Shown: in pieces, positions 35,051 to 46,157 of the stretch
Position numbering within the stretch: the stretch's first letter is position 1
Layout of the letters: each line of letters starts with the position of its first letter
Assembly: GCA_014529385.2 (NCBI GenBank)
Contig: JABFUD020000319.1
Location: forward strand, 1 to 57,901
Direction: 5' to 3'
Origin: Adiantum capillus-veneris
Taxonomy: Eukaryota; Streptophyta; Polypodiopsida; Polypodiales; Pteridaceae
DNA: 57,901 nucleotides
Position numbers and translations under genes: made by a program
The notes under the pieces: generated by a model
The model's input: only the letters and a program-made list of their open reading frames with translations
Database searches by the model: none
What the model was told of the DNA's origin: nothing

Positions 35051-36689
35051 AAACATGCGTGAAAGTTTGTCTACATTGTCAATGAATACCATGTAGTACT
35101 AGTTTTTAGTATATCACATAGCCTTGAAAGGGTTTCACAAAGTCATTCACATTAATCCAAGATTTCGGTCTCACAGTCTCTACCCAATAACCTTCAGAAA
35201 CTTGTAGACACCAAGGGTGCTTTACACATTAGGCATGCACGTGCCAATGCATTAGCGCCACTTCAAATCCACTACAAGGCACGCTCCTGCTGCTGATGTC
35301 GAGTTTTGATCTACATGTCAATCAATTTTGTCCACCATGGAGACCTCGGGTGGCGTGACTAACAACATGACAGAGAATAAAATACATGGCATGAAAATAA
35401 TTTTAATGTCGAGAGGGGTAAACTTGCCTTTTATTGGCAAGCTGGTTATAGGCCTCACTGGCTTGCCGATTTTTCGCTCAAGAAAAACTTTTTTTTTCCA
35501 AAAACTTGGCAAACCTACACGAGAAATTTTAGAGGTAAGTTGACTAAATTTGAAGGTTTTGCAGTATGTTACACTAAATTTCTTCGAACTTCGTAGGTTT
35601 TCTGACCTTTAAATTTGAAATTTCGAGGTGGGATTACACTACACCTACTAGAATCTAGCCAAAAAAAGTAAAACGAAAATAGTCAATCAAATTTGTCCCA
35701 CTTTGGAATTCATTTTCATCCACATGATAGTCCTATGTAGCCCAGTACGAAAATGAACTTCGAGCGAAACGGCTGAAGCGGAATGGTGCCCTCGATGGTT
35801 TCACCATCATCTTTGTACCCCTGCCATACTTGCGCACGATTGGAGCAGCAACATCAGACCTTGCCTTTTCAGCTATGGCGCTCTGAATCACACAAGTTTT
35901 CTATCTCCAACCGTAAGTTCTTCTTCCAGCGAGTACCTCACATTAGAGAGACTGGACATATCTGCAAGTTTTACCTTGTTTCATGGAAATTTGTAGAGGG
36001 ATTTGCTCACCTTACTGAAAATACTCGTAATTTGGGGAAGAACGTGAAAAATGGAACTAACGTGATTAACTATTAGCTCCGAACCACATCAATTTTTCTT
36101 AAGCTCGAAAGGTGGTCCAGAGTTTGATTCCCTCCTGCTTGATTTTTATCAACAATGTCAAATTCTCTGAGCCAGCATAGCCATTCTTGTGGCTCGAGAT
36201 AATTTTCTTGTCTTTTAATTGATATATTGCTTCCTTGCCAATGGCAAACTCATGCTGAGCTCGACGACTTCAAATATTACTTCTTACCTTCCTAAATGTG
36301 CATGCAGTTTTGTAGCTTAATGTCCTGGTATAGCGAAGAAAGCACAAAGTAAAGCTATAAGCCTTGTAGTAAGAATGCTGCTCAAACCAAACATGAGAAA
36401 ATGTAATGAACTACAAGACAATTTCTTATAATGCATAAGCTTTTCTGATGATTCTAGAGTCCACTAACTTCAGGGTTTACTCCTTGAAGTCTCATGGGTT
36501 TTATTGTGTTGGTAAACATGTCTAGCCTCGAGTAGCTGCTTGGTGATGTATTTCATGTTGGTTGGTTGCTCATGGTAGAGTGTCTATTGGCAAATGGACT
36601 ATGTGTATAGTTGATGATTTTATTAGTATAATGGGCTGTGTTTATAGTTGATGAAAGCTCCACACCTGTATGAATCAGCCCTTTGAGAA
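35051..36689. other. no recognisable feature
   Basis: Short stop-rich frames only; no LTR terminus, PBS, domain motif or repeat family shared with the rest of the window was noticed. Confidence 0.5.
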
Positions 36690-36870
36690 GAAGTATCCCA
36701 CATGTTTCCTTGAGGAGGTTCAGTCAATTGGGGCTAGCTTTTAGGAAGCTCCCCACTTGCTTCCATTGAGGAGGTTCAGCAAGCTGGGGGCGAAGCTTCC
36801 CAATTGCTTCCTTTGGAGGTTTAGCAAGCTGGGGGCTATCTTATAGGATGCGTCTGGTTGCTTCTTTTGA
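36690..36870. repeat. degenerate tandem repeat, about 60-bp unit
   Basis: Three to four copies of a block with TTGCTTCC, TTGAGGAGGTTCAGCAA and GCTGGGGGC in order. From 36871 to 37544 nothing else is recognised except a minus-strand TATA-like CTATATAG near 37458. Confidence 0.55.
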
Positions 36871-37544
36871 GGATGGTCAATCTCGCAAAGTGATGATGTG
36901 GCACATCTACTGGCAGAAGAGAGGGGAGAGGCAGAGATTGCTGTGATGATGTTGCAGACCTGTGAATTGCGGCGTAATTTATGGCCAGCTATACAGTTGA
37001 TATAACGTGACATTTGGTTATGCAGTATGAAAGCAATAATTGGGCTTTCATTATTTTTAACTGTTGCTTTTGGGCTAGTGCCAACTTTTGTTATCTATTG
37101 CTTTTAGGCCAGGGGGCTTTAAAAGGGAGCCTAGAGGGCCACTTTTGGCAGACCAATGCATGGTTGCACATCTTTTTCATGTTAAAGGGTTTGCTGTTTC
37201 GGTTCATTTCGGTGAAGTGATTTTACCTCCTTGTCAATGGCTTGCCGGTTACATTCAACAAACTGGGCAAGCTTTCCAACTTGAGGAAACTGTCAAAGTG
37301 CAACGGAACATGTGGTGACAAGGGAATATGGGGGGGAGGGGGAGGAGAAGAGGAGAGAGAAAAAGGCTAGAGAGAGAAGATGGAGAGTGAGTGGCACAAG
37401 CCTTGCGGGGCACAAACTACAAGGCTTTGACTCGCCGCCAGAATGAGGACACCCCTCTTTCTATATAGGGACTATCACAAATGGGAGTGCACATGAGCAA
37501 TTTATTAGCAGAAAATAAATAAAATCAAAAGAGAGAAGGGAGAA

Positions 37545-37975
37545 GATCGACATAGTATTGGGGACCAAACAATGGGTTGGTCCCCCCTTTAAAGAGAATC
37601 TTTATTTAGGGAGAATCTTTTTACATGCACAAGAACGGAGTAACCCCTCCGTTCTAGATCTTGATGGTTGTTTCCTTCCCGCTAGGGAACCTGAGAGGTT
37701 AGCTCTCAACTCAGATACCTTCCGGTCTGTACTCAAAGCGTTGGAGCTCCGTAGACTGTTCCGGATTCTGTTTCTGGAATCCTTTGGTATAGGCCAAGCC
37801 TCCTCGCTCCTTCTCCGAGATAGAGTACCTACAAAAACCAAACACGATAGCAAAGAATCGCAGATCTTATAACGCTCCTAGCACGGAAAAGCAACCTCTG
37901 TACACCAACTTGTCGCGATCACTTGCAACTTCGTCACGGCAGAGCTTCCTTGCACTAGTGCTGGCACAACTTGCT
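37545..37975 (-). mobile_element. relic LTR of family A, opposite orientation to 39.4-43.3 kb
   Basis: Its reverse complement aligns with 40380-40790 of the element at 39435. Shared in order: a block around CGGAGTCTCAACTCCGAGTA, a GAACGGAG...CTCCGTTC stem, TTGTGC.TGTAAAAAGATTCT, AATAAAG, a polypurine run, GGGGACCAA...TTGGTCCCC, and GTCGATCTTCTC. It is clearly diverged. The ends are not defined; 37976-38064 has no call. Confidence 0.7.
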
Positions 37976-38064
37976 AAAGTGGGGGGGTCCTTGTTGTTTT
38001 CATAGGTTATGGGAGGTGGCAGGAATAGCCTAGGAGCCGGTGCTTTTCTCCCAACAATAGCAGG

Positions 38065-38091
38065 TGTAGTGGGGCGCTGGAATAGATGGAT

Positions 38092-38168
<77 letters not shown>

Positions 38169-38358
38169 AACCAATCAATTCTGGCAATGAATTAGTATTT
38201 TTTACAATGGGGGCTAGGTGTGCTTATATACTCACCTTAGCAAATAGCCCTACCCAAGATATGACAAATAAGGAAAATAAATACCTAAAGCCAAAATAAA
38301 TGTTGGGATCACATTGGGCCATTCACTTGAGATGCCATAAATTTAACACCCCCTCTGC
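38065..38358 (-). mobile_element. candidate copia 3' LTR with polypurine tract
   Basis: On the minus strand GCAGAGGGGG (38349-38358) is followed by TGTTAAATTTATGGC, the polypurine tract and LTR start pattern of plant copia elements, with a TATA-like GTATATAAGC about 120 bp in. It contains (GA)n at 38095-38163. The far end is a guess. The element C insertion at 38380 is just inside what would be its internal region. Confidence 0.4.
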
Positions 38359-38379
38359 AACTCATAGTGGACATAATGG

Positions 38380-39002
38380 TGTCACAAGACGGGCACCAGG
38401 TGCCAATAGAAAAGAACAGACTGAACAGACATTTAGCACTTCAATAACAACTGAACTGAGAGAGAGAGAGAGACGACATGCGACACGGAGTGGCGGAATC
38501 CACCCCAGAGAGTATTGGCTACAAACCTTGGCGCCCCTTTCGGTATTTCTTTATATTGCATCAACTTAGTACAAGCCGGTACTCCATATTGTGCACCTTC
38601 TCCAAGAAGCATGCCAAAGAATGAGCCCTAGCCTCATATTTAAAGGCCCTAGGCCCCAAAAACAGTTTTTCATGAAAAGCCTTTTAACTCAAAAGCTCCT
38701 GGTCCAAAAGCAATGCCAAAAAGCTACTAGCGTAATTTACGGAAATCCGTACAGCCTACCACGTCATCAGCCAGTGCAATTTTTGGAAATCTGCCACGTC
38801 ATTAGCAGCTACGCAATTTCTTGTGTGTGTGTGTCTTGCTTTATTTCCTTTTATGTCACTTGGGGCCCCATCGGACGGGGTCTGCATAAGTTGGTAGGAC
38901 TTCTTCTTCTGCTACCTATTCTTCTTAGGGTTTAGGCCCCTCGGCTGGCATTTGTAAGTTGGCTCCATTCTTTAGGCTTTGACATGTCAGTAGTTTGTGA
39001 CA
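38380..39002 (-). repeat. element C 3' LTR
   Basis: Matches 45531-46157 along its length with scattered substitutions, e.g. GGCACCAGG against GGCACCACG. The R/U5-region stem (38517-38535) has two mismatches here, while the partner copy pairs perfectly. CCACGTCA words occur twice in U3. Confidence 0.92.
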
Positions 39003-39434
39003 TCTCCCCTTCTTGAAAGAGAGTAATCACCCGCGATTACAGCATATCTGCAAAACAACTCAAGTTAGCTCAATTTTTTTTTCTGAGGGTCATTCCGAGG
39101 GACAATCAGTTTGCTCTTTTTGTTAAGGAGTTAGCTTCTCCTTTCGGCTCGTTTGATCAAGGAGTTAGCTTCTGCTTTCGTCCAGATCGAAACTCTTGAT
39201 ATTCTGGCGTAGTAAAATTAGCCGTCAACCCAGACCGTACTGATCTTCCACGGGTGTCTTGATGCACTAAAATTACATACCCAGGTAAATCTCATCCAAT
39301 TAGGAATATTCAGTGGTTGGCACATCACAATGCAACACAAATGCTCACATATGCTGTTACAAGACATAGAAACATAAAACCGTCAATGAACACTTTTCCC
39401 GCATAATCTAACAAGGTCCGGGCCTGGAGATATT

Positions 39435-40899
39435 TGTTGCTAAATTGGCTTTATCAAACAGGAAAATAATTCAAATTGAATTATTGGATTTATAAGTGAG
39501 AAGGGTTTTCTCACTTGGAACACCAAGAAAAATAATTCTAAATAAATTATTGGAATTTTAAGTCTCACTAGAGACATCCGAGCACAGAGTATTCCTAGTG
39601 CGTCATTCAAAGTAATGACGGGAGCGCTGTGAACGGGAATATCTGTAAGGCCACCAGGAACGGGTACTTCTGATGCGTCACATCGGATGGGTGACAGGGA
39701 GCATCTGGAAGAAGTATCCGACCATTCGGGAACGGACATCTCTTTTGCGTCATAGGATGGGTGACAGAGCATCGTGAAGGGGATTGTACCGTAAGTTTGG
39801 TAGGAAAGGACTAGGTGATGGGTATTCCTGATGCGTCACAAGGTGGGTGACGGGTGCATCAGAAAGGGGATATCCATAGTCGAGAGGAAATCCGAACTGG
39901 AAAAGAGGAATACGCGTAAAGACGCAAGTACAAGAATAAAGATGGGTTCTGAGAAGCTTTTCTTAAAAAGCGAAAAATTTTAACGAGTTTTCCAGGAAAA
40001 GCAAACGCTTTCCCGCGAGGAATCTATGTCTGCATTGCATTTGTGCATGTGGTTGCATCCAGGGACGCCTGGGAAGTGTTGTGAAAAGCATTGTTTTAAA
40101 CTTATAAGGTTTTATTGAGTTTTTGGGCAGGTTCAGACCAATTTTAAAATATGCCGGCGGTCCACTTAATAAGTGGGCAGCCACTTAGAAAATAAAGCAA
40201 CAAAACCAGCCAGTGAATTCTCTCTCCCTATTTCGGGTAGAACAGAAAAAAAAAATAAAAAATGGTCGCGATCTCTACACGAGCAGCTATTCGTGCCATG
40301 GTCAAGGAGCTATAAAAGCACCACATGCCCTCACTGAAAAGGAGTTGCCAAGGCCAGCAAGAGAAGACTCTTCCGCCAGAAGACGCGAGAGATCGCGAGA
40401 CTACGAAGCACGGAAGTCGTTTTTCCCGCGAAAGAGCGACAGGTATCTATTGTGGATTCGCCGTACGAATTGTTGTCGCCTGTTTGCGTGTGTGTTTGCA
40501 AGTACTTCATCACGAAGGAGAAGCGAGAAGGCTTCGGCCTACGCTTTGGAATTCCAGAAATGGAATTCGGAAATTGTCTGCGGAGTCTCAACTCCGAGTA
40601 CAGACGGAAAAAGGATTGAGAGCTGGTCTCTCGGATTTCCTTTACGGGAAGGAACGACCATCAAGTCAGAGAATTAGAACGGAGGGGTTTTCTCCGGTTC
40701 TTGTGCTTGTAAAAAGATTCTCCCTAATAAAGGATTCTCTTTAAGGGGGGGGACCAGCCCATCTTCTGGTCCCCAGTATTGTGTCGATCTTCTCTCTCTC
40801 TCTATCTATTTCTCTCTATATCCTCTTGCTTCAGTATTAAGTGATAAATTCTATTTATCCGAGTATATTTTATATTGTTATGCGCTCTCGTTTGTGACA
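39435..40899 (+). repeat. element A 5' LTR with promoter and polyadenylation signals
   Basis: U3 contains four dyad modules at 39602-39851. A TATA box, TATAAAAG, begins at 40311, so RNA should start near 40340. AATAAA is at 40726-40731. A GAACGGAG/CTCCGGTTC stem lies at 40677-40700 and a perfect GGGGACCAG/CTGGTCCCC stem at 40749-40774. The order promoter, poly(A) signal, hairpin, PBS fits an LTR. Confidence 0.85.
39602..39851 (+). repeat. four dyad repeats with TGACG-type sites in element A U3
   Basis: Each copy has GCGTCAY, 8-10 bp, then RTGACRG: arms at 39602-39606/39615-39619 (GTCAT/ATGAC), 39677-39681/39691-39695 (GTCAC/GTGAC), 39749-39752/39762-39765 (GTCA/TGAC) and 39835-39839/39847-39851 (GTCAC/GTGAC). 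Spacing is 72-86 bp. TGACG/CGTCA is the core bound by TGA-class bZIP factors; an enhancer role is inference. Confidence 0.65.
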
Positions 40900-40900
40900 G

Positions 40901-40912
40901 TGGTATCAGAGC
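40901..40912 (+). other. primer binding site of element A
   Basis: TGGTATCAGAGC one base after the 5' LTR, complementary to initiator-Met tRNA. Confidence 0.95.
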
Positions 40913-41202
40913 ATGGTCTCCTCTCTTTCTCTGTAAAGGAGGACGACTCTGGGAAGATACGGGAAGAAGCCATGACAAGCCAAGAGAGAAGTAAGCAGGC
41001 GGAAACATAAGTCCTGCAGGAAAAGCTCGCAAAGTTGGGAATTTTTTTTTTCTCTCTGCAAGAAGTCGACACAAGACTTGGGATTCTCTGAGAAGGCGAC
41101 AAGAGCATGATGCTCAAGAACCTAGAGAATCCAAGGAGCGGAATGCTCAAGATCCTTTAGAATCCAGAAAATATCCATGAACGTCAATCCAGAACTATAG
41201 CC

Positions 41203-41890
41203 ATGAAATCCCGTCATTCCGGGAAGGATATGAAGAAGGTCTTTAGACCTCAGAACACTCCTGTCAAGTTTGATACTTTTGACGGATGGGAAGATGTCCC
41301 AAAAGCTAACGCTTTCATTCGATAGTTTGAAGTTGCCTTTGCAAGCGGCAATTTCTGAAAAGCGTCGAAGGTGAGGCATATGACCAAACACCTCAAGGGG
41401 GATTGCAAGTACTTGGTGGTATACCAAAGCTTTGCAAGGAACTTACAACAAGACTTGGATTCAATTCAAGGCTGAATTTTCGGACAAATTTTTTTCCTCT
41501 ATGCTTTGAAGAAGGCATTCAAGAAGATTGGGATTGGTTTGCCCAATAGGAACACGAGCGAGTCAAAGCAAGTAGTGGTTCACTCTTGCCAAGGTAGCTC
41601 CATTCTTGATCCTCTCTGAGGAAGGAAAGATGAACAAATTCAACAAAGGACTTTTGCGCGAATTTTGTAAATGCATCTGCAAGATACTTTGCAGCAGATG
41701 GTGGAGTCAGCAATACAAAGCTGAAAGTGTACACCTTAGTGTACATAGAAGACAATCCCCGCAGTGGGACGAGAACCATTGAACACAGAAACAACGAGTT
41801 TTTGTTACCTCTCCTCGAAGGATACATTGCTATCCGGAGAAAGTTTGGAGTAAGGGAATTCAATCTAACTCCTGAGTTTTTGACCCTCAA
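41203..41890 (+). pseudogene. element A Gag relic
   Basis: Begins MKSRHSGKDMKKVFRPQNTP, then VKFDTFDGWEDVPKANAFIR, a stop, FEVAFASGNF, KASKVRHMTKHLKGDCKY and, in another frame, TWIQFKAEFSDKFF, the gypsy Gag core. Further pieces such as FLLPLLEGYIAIRRKFGV continue to 41890. Many stops. There is no zinc knuckle, protease, RT or integrase from there to 43094. Confidence 0.65.
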
Positions 41891-43094
41891 ACTTTAAGTG
41901 AGAGGGTATGTCTTTGATCAAAGTTAAATCTTTGAGGAACTCATAAAATGCGTATTGCTTTTATGCACGAGATATGGTTGTGTCTAACCAGGACAATCAC
42001 TCTCGAGTGTTTATGAGAGTAAGGTTGAGTCAGAACATTGTTTATACGATGAACTGCTTTGCTTAACCATCCGGAAGGTCCAACCGTCCATGATTGATCT
42101 GGTATCTGGTAGTTCTCCAACAAATTACCTACTATTGCGGGTAGGAAATTATGAAGGAACCATTCTGAGTTTTCAAGCAAAGAAAAGATTTCGTGAAGCT
42201 TGAGTACTCTTTAAGCCCACACCCCCTACCCGGTAAGGGAAGATATGGTAGTGCTTTTTGCACAAGTGAATGAACACTCTCTTTACGAGGGAAGGAACAA
42301 GCGACGACTACGGCCTGTGCTTGAGGAATCCAAGGATTAAAATCCTAGATTGTTTGATGAGCGGGTTTTGCTCTAAGATCGAGCCAAGTGATCATCAAGT
42401 TGAGCGTCTTCGCTCTAAGGATCTTACGAAGGGAAGGTAATTTCCCAGGTTCACCGAAACTTTAACACAGCTTAAGAATTTTGTACACTTTTGAGTACAT
42501 GGATAACACACGAAGATGCAGACCTATGCTAAGGAACTGGACGGGAGTTTGTTATACTCTCTTGAGTGCCTTTTTGCGCCAAGGATATTTCGACACGAGA
42601 ATCTCTATTTGAGATGTGTTCGTTAGAAGGAATTTGAGTTTCTCTACGGAGAAGAGGTTTTCTGATGGTCGTTGATCATTGAGTACGCTATGTGCTTTTA
42701 CCATTACAGTAGCAACTTTTGGTTGCGGTATATGTTTCTCCATGAGCAGGTCAAGTAGTATTTACACGTTGCTAGAATAAATTCGAACTATTCTGCTCGT
42801 AAGAATATAATTCGCCAACCGTTTCAAAATGGTAAGAATTACATATGGGAGAATATCCCTGAGAATCAAAGAGGGTTCGCTCTATTGTGAACCGGGTTTG
42901 AACGGACGTTCAGAAAATGCTATGGCTAGAATCCTATCTGCCTGAGATTTTGCAAGGCGTCATTGATGCTTGCAAGGTGAATCATTTTTTATGATTCTGA
43001 AAGGAATAGATTGTAATGGGCGTCGGGAAAACACTGCTGCTGGTGGAAGGAAGTGCCGCCGTGCACAAGGAAATCTTCGGATTGGAACCGTCCG
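41891..43094. other. element A internal region, no recognised coding motif
   Basis: Stop-rich in all frames; a polypurine tract before the 3' LTR is not seen, consistent with a deletion that also took the first part of that LTR. Confidence 0.5.
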
Positions 43095-43320
43095 CCTAAT
43101 AAAGGATTCTCTTTAAGGGGGGGGACCAGCCCATCTTTTGGTCCCCAGTACTGTGTCGATCTCTTTAAAGGATTCTCTTTAAGGGGGGGGACCAGCCCAT
43201 CTTTTGGTCCCCAGTACTGTGTCGATCTTCTCTCTCTCTCTATATCCTCTGGCTTCAGTATTAAGTGATAAATTCTATTTATCTGAGTATATTTTATATT
43301 GTTATGCCCCGTTTGTGACA
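43095..43320 (+). repeat. element A 3' LTR, 5'-truncated, with 66-bp internal duplication
   Basis: CCTAATAAAGGATTCTC onward matches 40723-40899. The segment with AAAGGATTCTCTTTAAG, polypurine run and GGGGACCAG hairpin is present twice (hairpins at 43121-43146 and 43187-43212). Confidence 0.85.
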
Positions 43321-43712
43321 ATATTCAACGACTTCCTCATTACTCCCGCATAACCTAAAAAGGTATGGGCCAGGAGATATAGAGGCCTTTTACAACCAAA
43401 CGGCCCCCAGGCTGCAGCTTGCGTCGTTTGGAGGTGTTGAGAGTACCCACTGCTCATACTTCTTAATACTCCTCCCGCATAACCATCCAAGTCCGGGCCA
43501 TGAGTCAAAAACAACACTTTTCAATCATCATTTCTTACTACTCACCCGGGAGTAAAAATCACCAATCATTGAAACCGGTATTAAAACCAGAGTCAAACAT
43601 TTCAAATCGGCACCAAAACAAGTTCAAAACAGATACCATCCATTTCAAACAAATTTCAAACAAATTTTCCAACAATACTTTCTAGCTATAAAGAAAAACA
43701 AGTAGAGAGAGT

Positions 43713-45321
43713 TTATTCGAGGTTTTGTCGAACTTTGAGAACAACTGGCTTGTCCTTCTGCATCATGGTGATGGTTCGGTTCCGAACCTGGAGAGTCTCA
43801 TCATTCTTGTCGTGCCAAGGCATGCCCAAGAGAACGTCGCAATTGCCCAACATCATGATGTGGAAATCAGCTTTTCCATGATAACCTTGAATAGTCACTG
43901 GAACAACACCAATGAGCGGTACCACTTTCTGAGTTTGCCCTGTGGCTAGCTCAGCTTCAATTTCTCTACCCTCTGCATCATAATCAAAGTGCATCTGCTT
44001 TAAGAATTCTGGATGGATGAAGTCTTCTGTAGCTCCGGGGGTCAAAGAAAATAAGGGCTTTGAAGCCATTGACTTTGCCATATGCTCGACACAATTCATT
44101 TGTACTCTCAAGGCGTATGCCATAAATATTAGGAACTAGTCCAATAGCGGGTCTAGCTCTTTTAGCAGGAGGTGGCGCTGGGGTTCTGTCGACCGTTGGT
44201 GCGGGCGTTGGCTCCTCTGGTCTATCAGTTTGTTTGGGACAATTAGAATGATTATGCCTTGTTTGAAAGCATCCAAAGCATCGGCCTTCTTGTAGTAAGG
44301 TGTCTCGTTGTTGAGGCGTCAAACGAGGCCTTTGCGGTTGATTTTCGCGAGACTCGAGAATTTGTTCGTTGTTGCCGAGAGTTGTGGTTAGTGGCTGGAG
44401 ATTCTTCTGTAGTAAACTCTAGCTTTTCTTTCATCAGTTTGTAGCCGACCGCGGCATGATCCATAAGTTCTTGCATGGTAGAGACTTGCTTGGATAGACA
44501 ATATTTCTGCAATGGTGATGGTAGTCCGATGGTGTATCGCTCGCATTGGGCCTCCAAGGGAACAGATCTAAAGAAGGACACCGGAAGGTACACGTCGAGA
44601 AACCTTGGTTATATTCGTCCATGGTTTTGGTGGCAAGCATTTTCAAAGTTGCCCCACTTTGCCAAAATCCGGACTTCAAACATAGAAGTCATGTAACTAC
44701 ATGCAAAAACTATCTTGAAAGCTTTCCAGGTCCTTGGAGCATGCGGTTGTGTCACGATTGAACTCCACCATTGCATAGCATTATCTTTAAGAAATCCCGT
44801 TGCTCGAGAAATCTTGGATTCTTCTATATAGTTTCCTAAAGCATAGATGTTGTCGAATTGCTGTAGGAAGTGCAATGCTTTCTTGCGATCTTTCACCCCG
44901 GAAAAAGTGAAAAATTTGACTGTCGTGCCGCCATCTTTGAAATCTTTGGGTTGGTTAGGCGCATATCCCGGGTATGGATAATAAGGGTATCCATATGGGC
45001 TCCAACCATTGCAGCCTGGTGGCGGTGGAGGTAGGAGCAATGGTGGTGGCAAAGGCGGTTGCATTGGATTAGGGTCAGATGGCTGCACCATATTCGTGAA
45101 AACTCCCCCGATCGGAAAGACGGTTGAGAAGGTTGCCAGTTGGAAGCTCTTGTACTTTCTGATGCCGGAGGAGGAGGTACCACCTGGGGCATCAGAACGG
45201 GTAACATGTAGTTCAAAAATTGTTGAAAACTTTGCAGCATCGGAAGATTCTGCTTAGGATGCCTCAAAAGAATGTTGTGGAGTTCATTGAGTAGAAACTG
45301 CAAATATTCTGTTGAATTCAT
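43713..45321 (-). pseudogene. element C Gag-protease gene, frameshifted
   Basis: Starts at the ATG complement at 45321 (MNSTEYLQFLLNELHNILL). Order leftwards: Pro-rich segment with PLPPPLLLPPPPP and YGYPYYPYPG; Gag core DGGTTVKFFTFSGVKD, LHFLQQFDNIYALGNY, DNAMQWWSSIVTQPH; helical part VSTMQELMDHAAVGYKLMKE; zinc knuckle CFGCFQTRHNHSNC (about 44240-44281); protease FFDPG and GATEDFIH, IQGYHGKADFHIMML and DVLLGMPWHDK, ending KVRQNLE at 43713. Four or more frame changes (near 45070, 44620, 44430, 44060) make it a pseudogene. The protease loop uses DPG, as in the intact gypsy at 15-20 kb, but the two Gags are otherwise quite different. Confidence 0.82.
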
Positions 45322-45517
45322 GTCTTGGGTTCTTTATGGCTTATGTCCTGTAAGACAGAGCGATGAAGACGAGAGCGTGCCTGATGTGCGATGAAGTAAG
45401 GGTGGGAGTAGCTAATAAGTCCGGGGTCGGGACCCAAAGATACTTCAAGTAAAATTCCAATAGCTCTGTCTGCTCTTTTGCAGGACCGGTATGCTTTCAG
45501 AAAAGCACACGCGTGAT

Positions 45518-45529
45518 GCTCTGATACCA
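45518..45529 (-). other. primer binding site of element C
   Basis: Minus strand TGGTATCAGAGC, one base from the 5' LTR. Confidence 0.95.
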
Positions 45530-45530
45530 C

Positions 45531-46157
45531 TGTCACAAGACGGGCACCACGTGCCAATAGAAAAGAACAGACTGAACAGACATTTAACACTTCAATAACA
45601 ACTGAACTGAGAGAGAGAGAGACGACACGCGACACGGAGTGGCGGAATTCCACCCCAGAGAGTATTGGCCCCAAACCTTGGGGCCCCTTTCAGTATTTCT
45701 TTATATTGCATCAACTCAGTACAAGCCGGTACTCTAGACTCTGCACCTTCTCCAGGAAGCATGCCAAAGAATGAGCCCTAGTCTCATATTTAAAGGCCCT
45801 AGGCCCCAAAAGCAGTTTTCCATGAAAAGCCTTTTAACTCAAAAGCTCCTAGTCCAAAAGCAATGCCAAAAAGCTGCCAACGTAATTTACGAAAATCCGT
45901 ATAGCCTGCCAGGTCATCCGGCATCGCAATTTTTCGAAATGTGCCACGTCATTAGCAGCTACGTAATTTCTTGTGTGTGTGTGGGTCTTGCTTTATTTCC
46001 TTTTATGTCACTTGGGGCCCCATCGGACAGGGTCCCCATTAGTTGGTAGGACTTCTTCTTCTGCTGCTACTTGTTCTTCTTAGGGTGTAGGCCCCTCTGC
46101 CGGCATCTGTAAGTTGGCTCCATTCTTTAGGCTTTGACACGTCAGTAGTTTGTGACA
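45531..46157 (-). repeat. element C 5' LTR
   Basis: TGTCACAAACTACTG...TTGTGACA on the minus strand. A perfect 8-bp stem GGCCCCAA/TTGGGGCC with a 3-nt loop lies at 45667-45685, about 135 nt from the LTR 3' end. A (GA) run sits at 45608-45621. Confidence 0.92.

Larger units (their letters stand above)
39435..43320 (+). mobile_element. element A: Gag-only LTR retrotransposon nested in element C
   Basis: Plus-strand element. The 5' LTR is 39435-40899 (TGTTGC...TGTGACA), PBS TGGTATCAGAGC at 40901-40912, internal region 40913 to about 43094, 3' LTR part 43095-43320 ending TGTGACA. Target duplication ATATT is perfect at 39430-39434 and 43321-43325. The 3' LTR lacks its first 1.2 kb, and a 66-bp segment inside it is doubled. 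Only Gag-like coding sequence is seen internally, so this is a second Pol-less element. Confidence 0.88.
38380..46157 (-). mobile_element. element C: Gag-protease-only LTR retrotransposon with nested insertion
   Basis: LTRs 38380-39002 and 45531-46157 (623 and 627 bp) share 7-bp terminal inverted repeats TGTCACA/TGTGACA. Both outer flanks read ATGG next to the LTR, a 4-bp target duplication. On the minus strand PBS is at 45518-45529 and polypurine tract AAGAAGGGGAGA at 39003-39014. Removing the nested element 39435-43325 leaves about 2.6 kb of internal sequence, which encodes only Gag and protease. RT, RNase H and integrase motifs are absent, so it must have been mobilised in trans. Plant elements with LTRs and Gag but no Pol have been described as TR-GAG. 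Confidence 0.88.

Noticed and set aside
39602-39851. Regularly spaced repeats as a CRISPR array
   Set aside because: Eukaryotic LTR context, imperfect repeats, spacers themselves repeated.
40901-40912. TGGTATCAGAGC sites as tRNA gene remnants
   Set aside because: No tRNA cloverleaf or Pol III boxes around them; each adjoins an LTR end, so they are primer binding sites.
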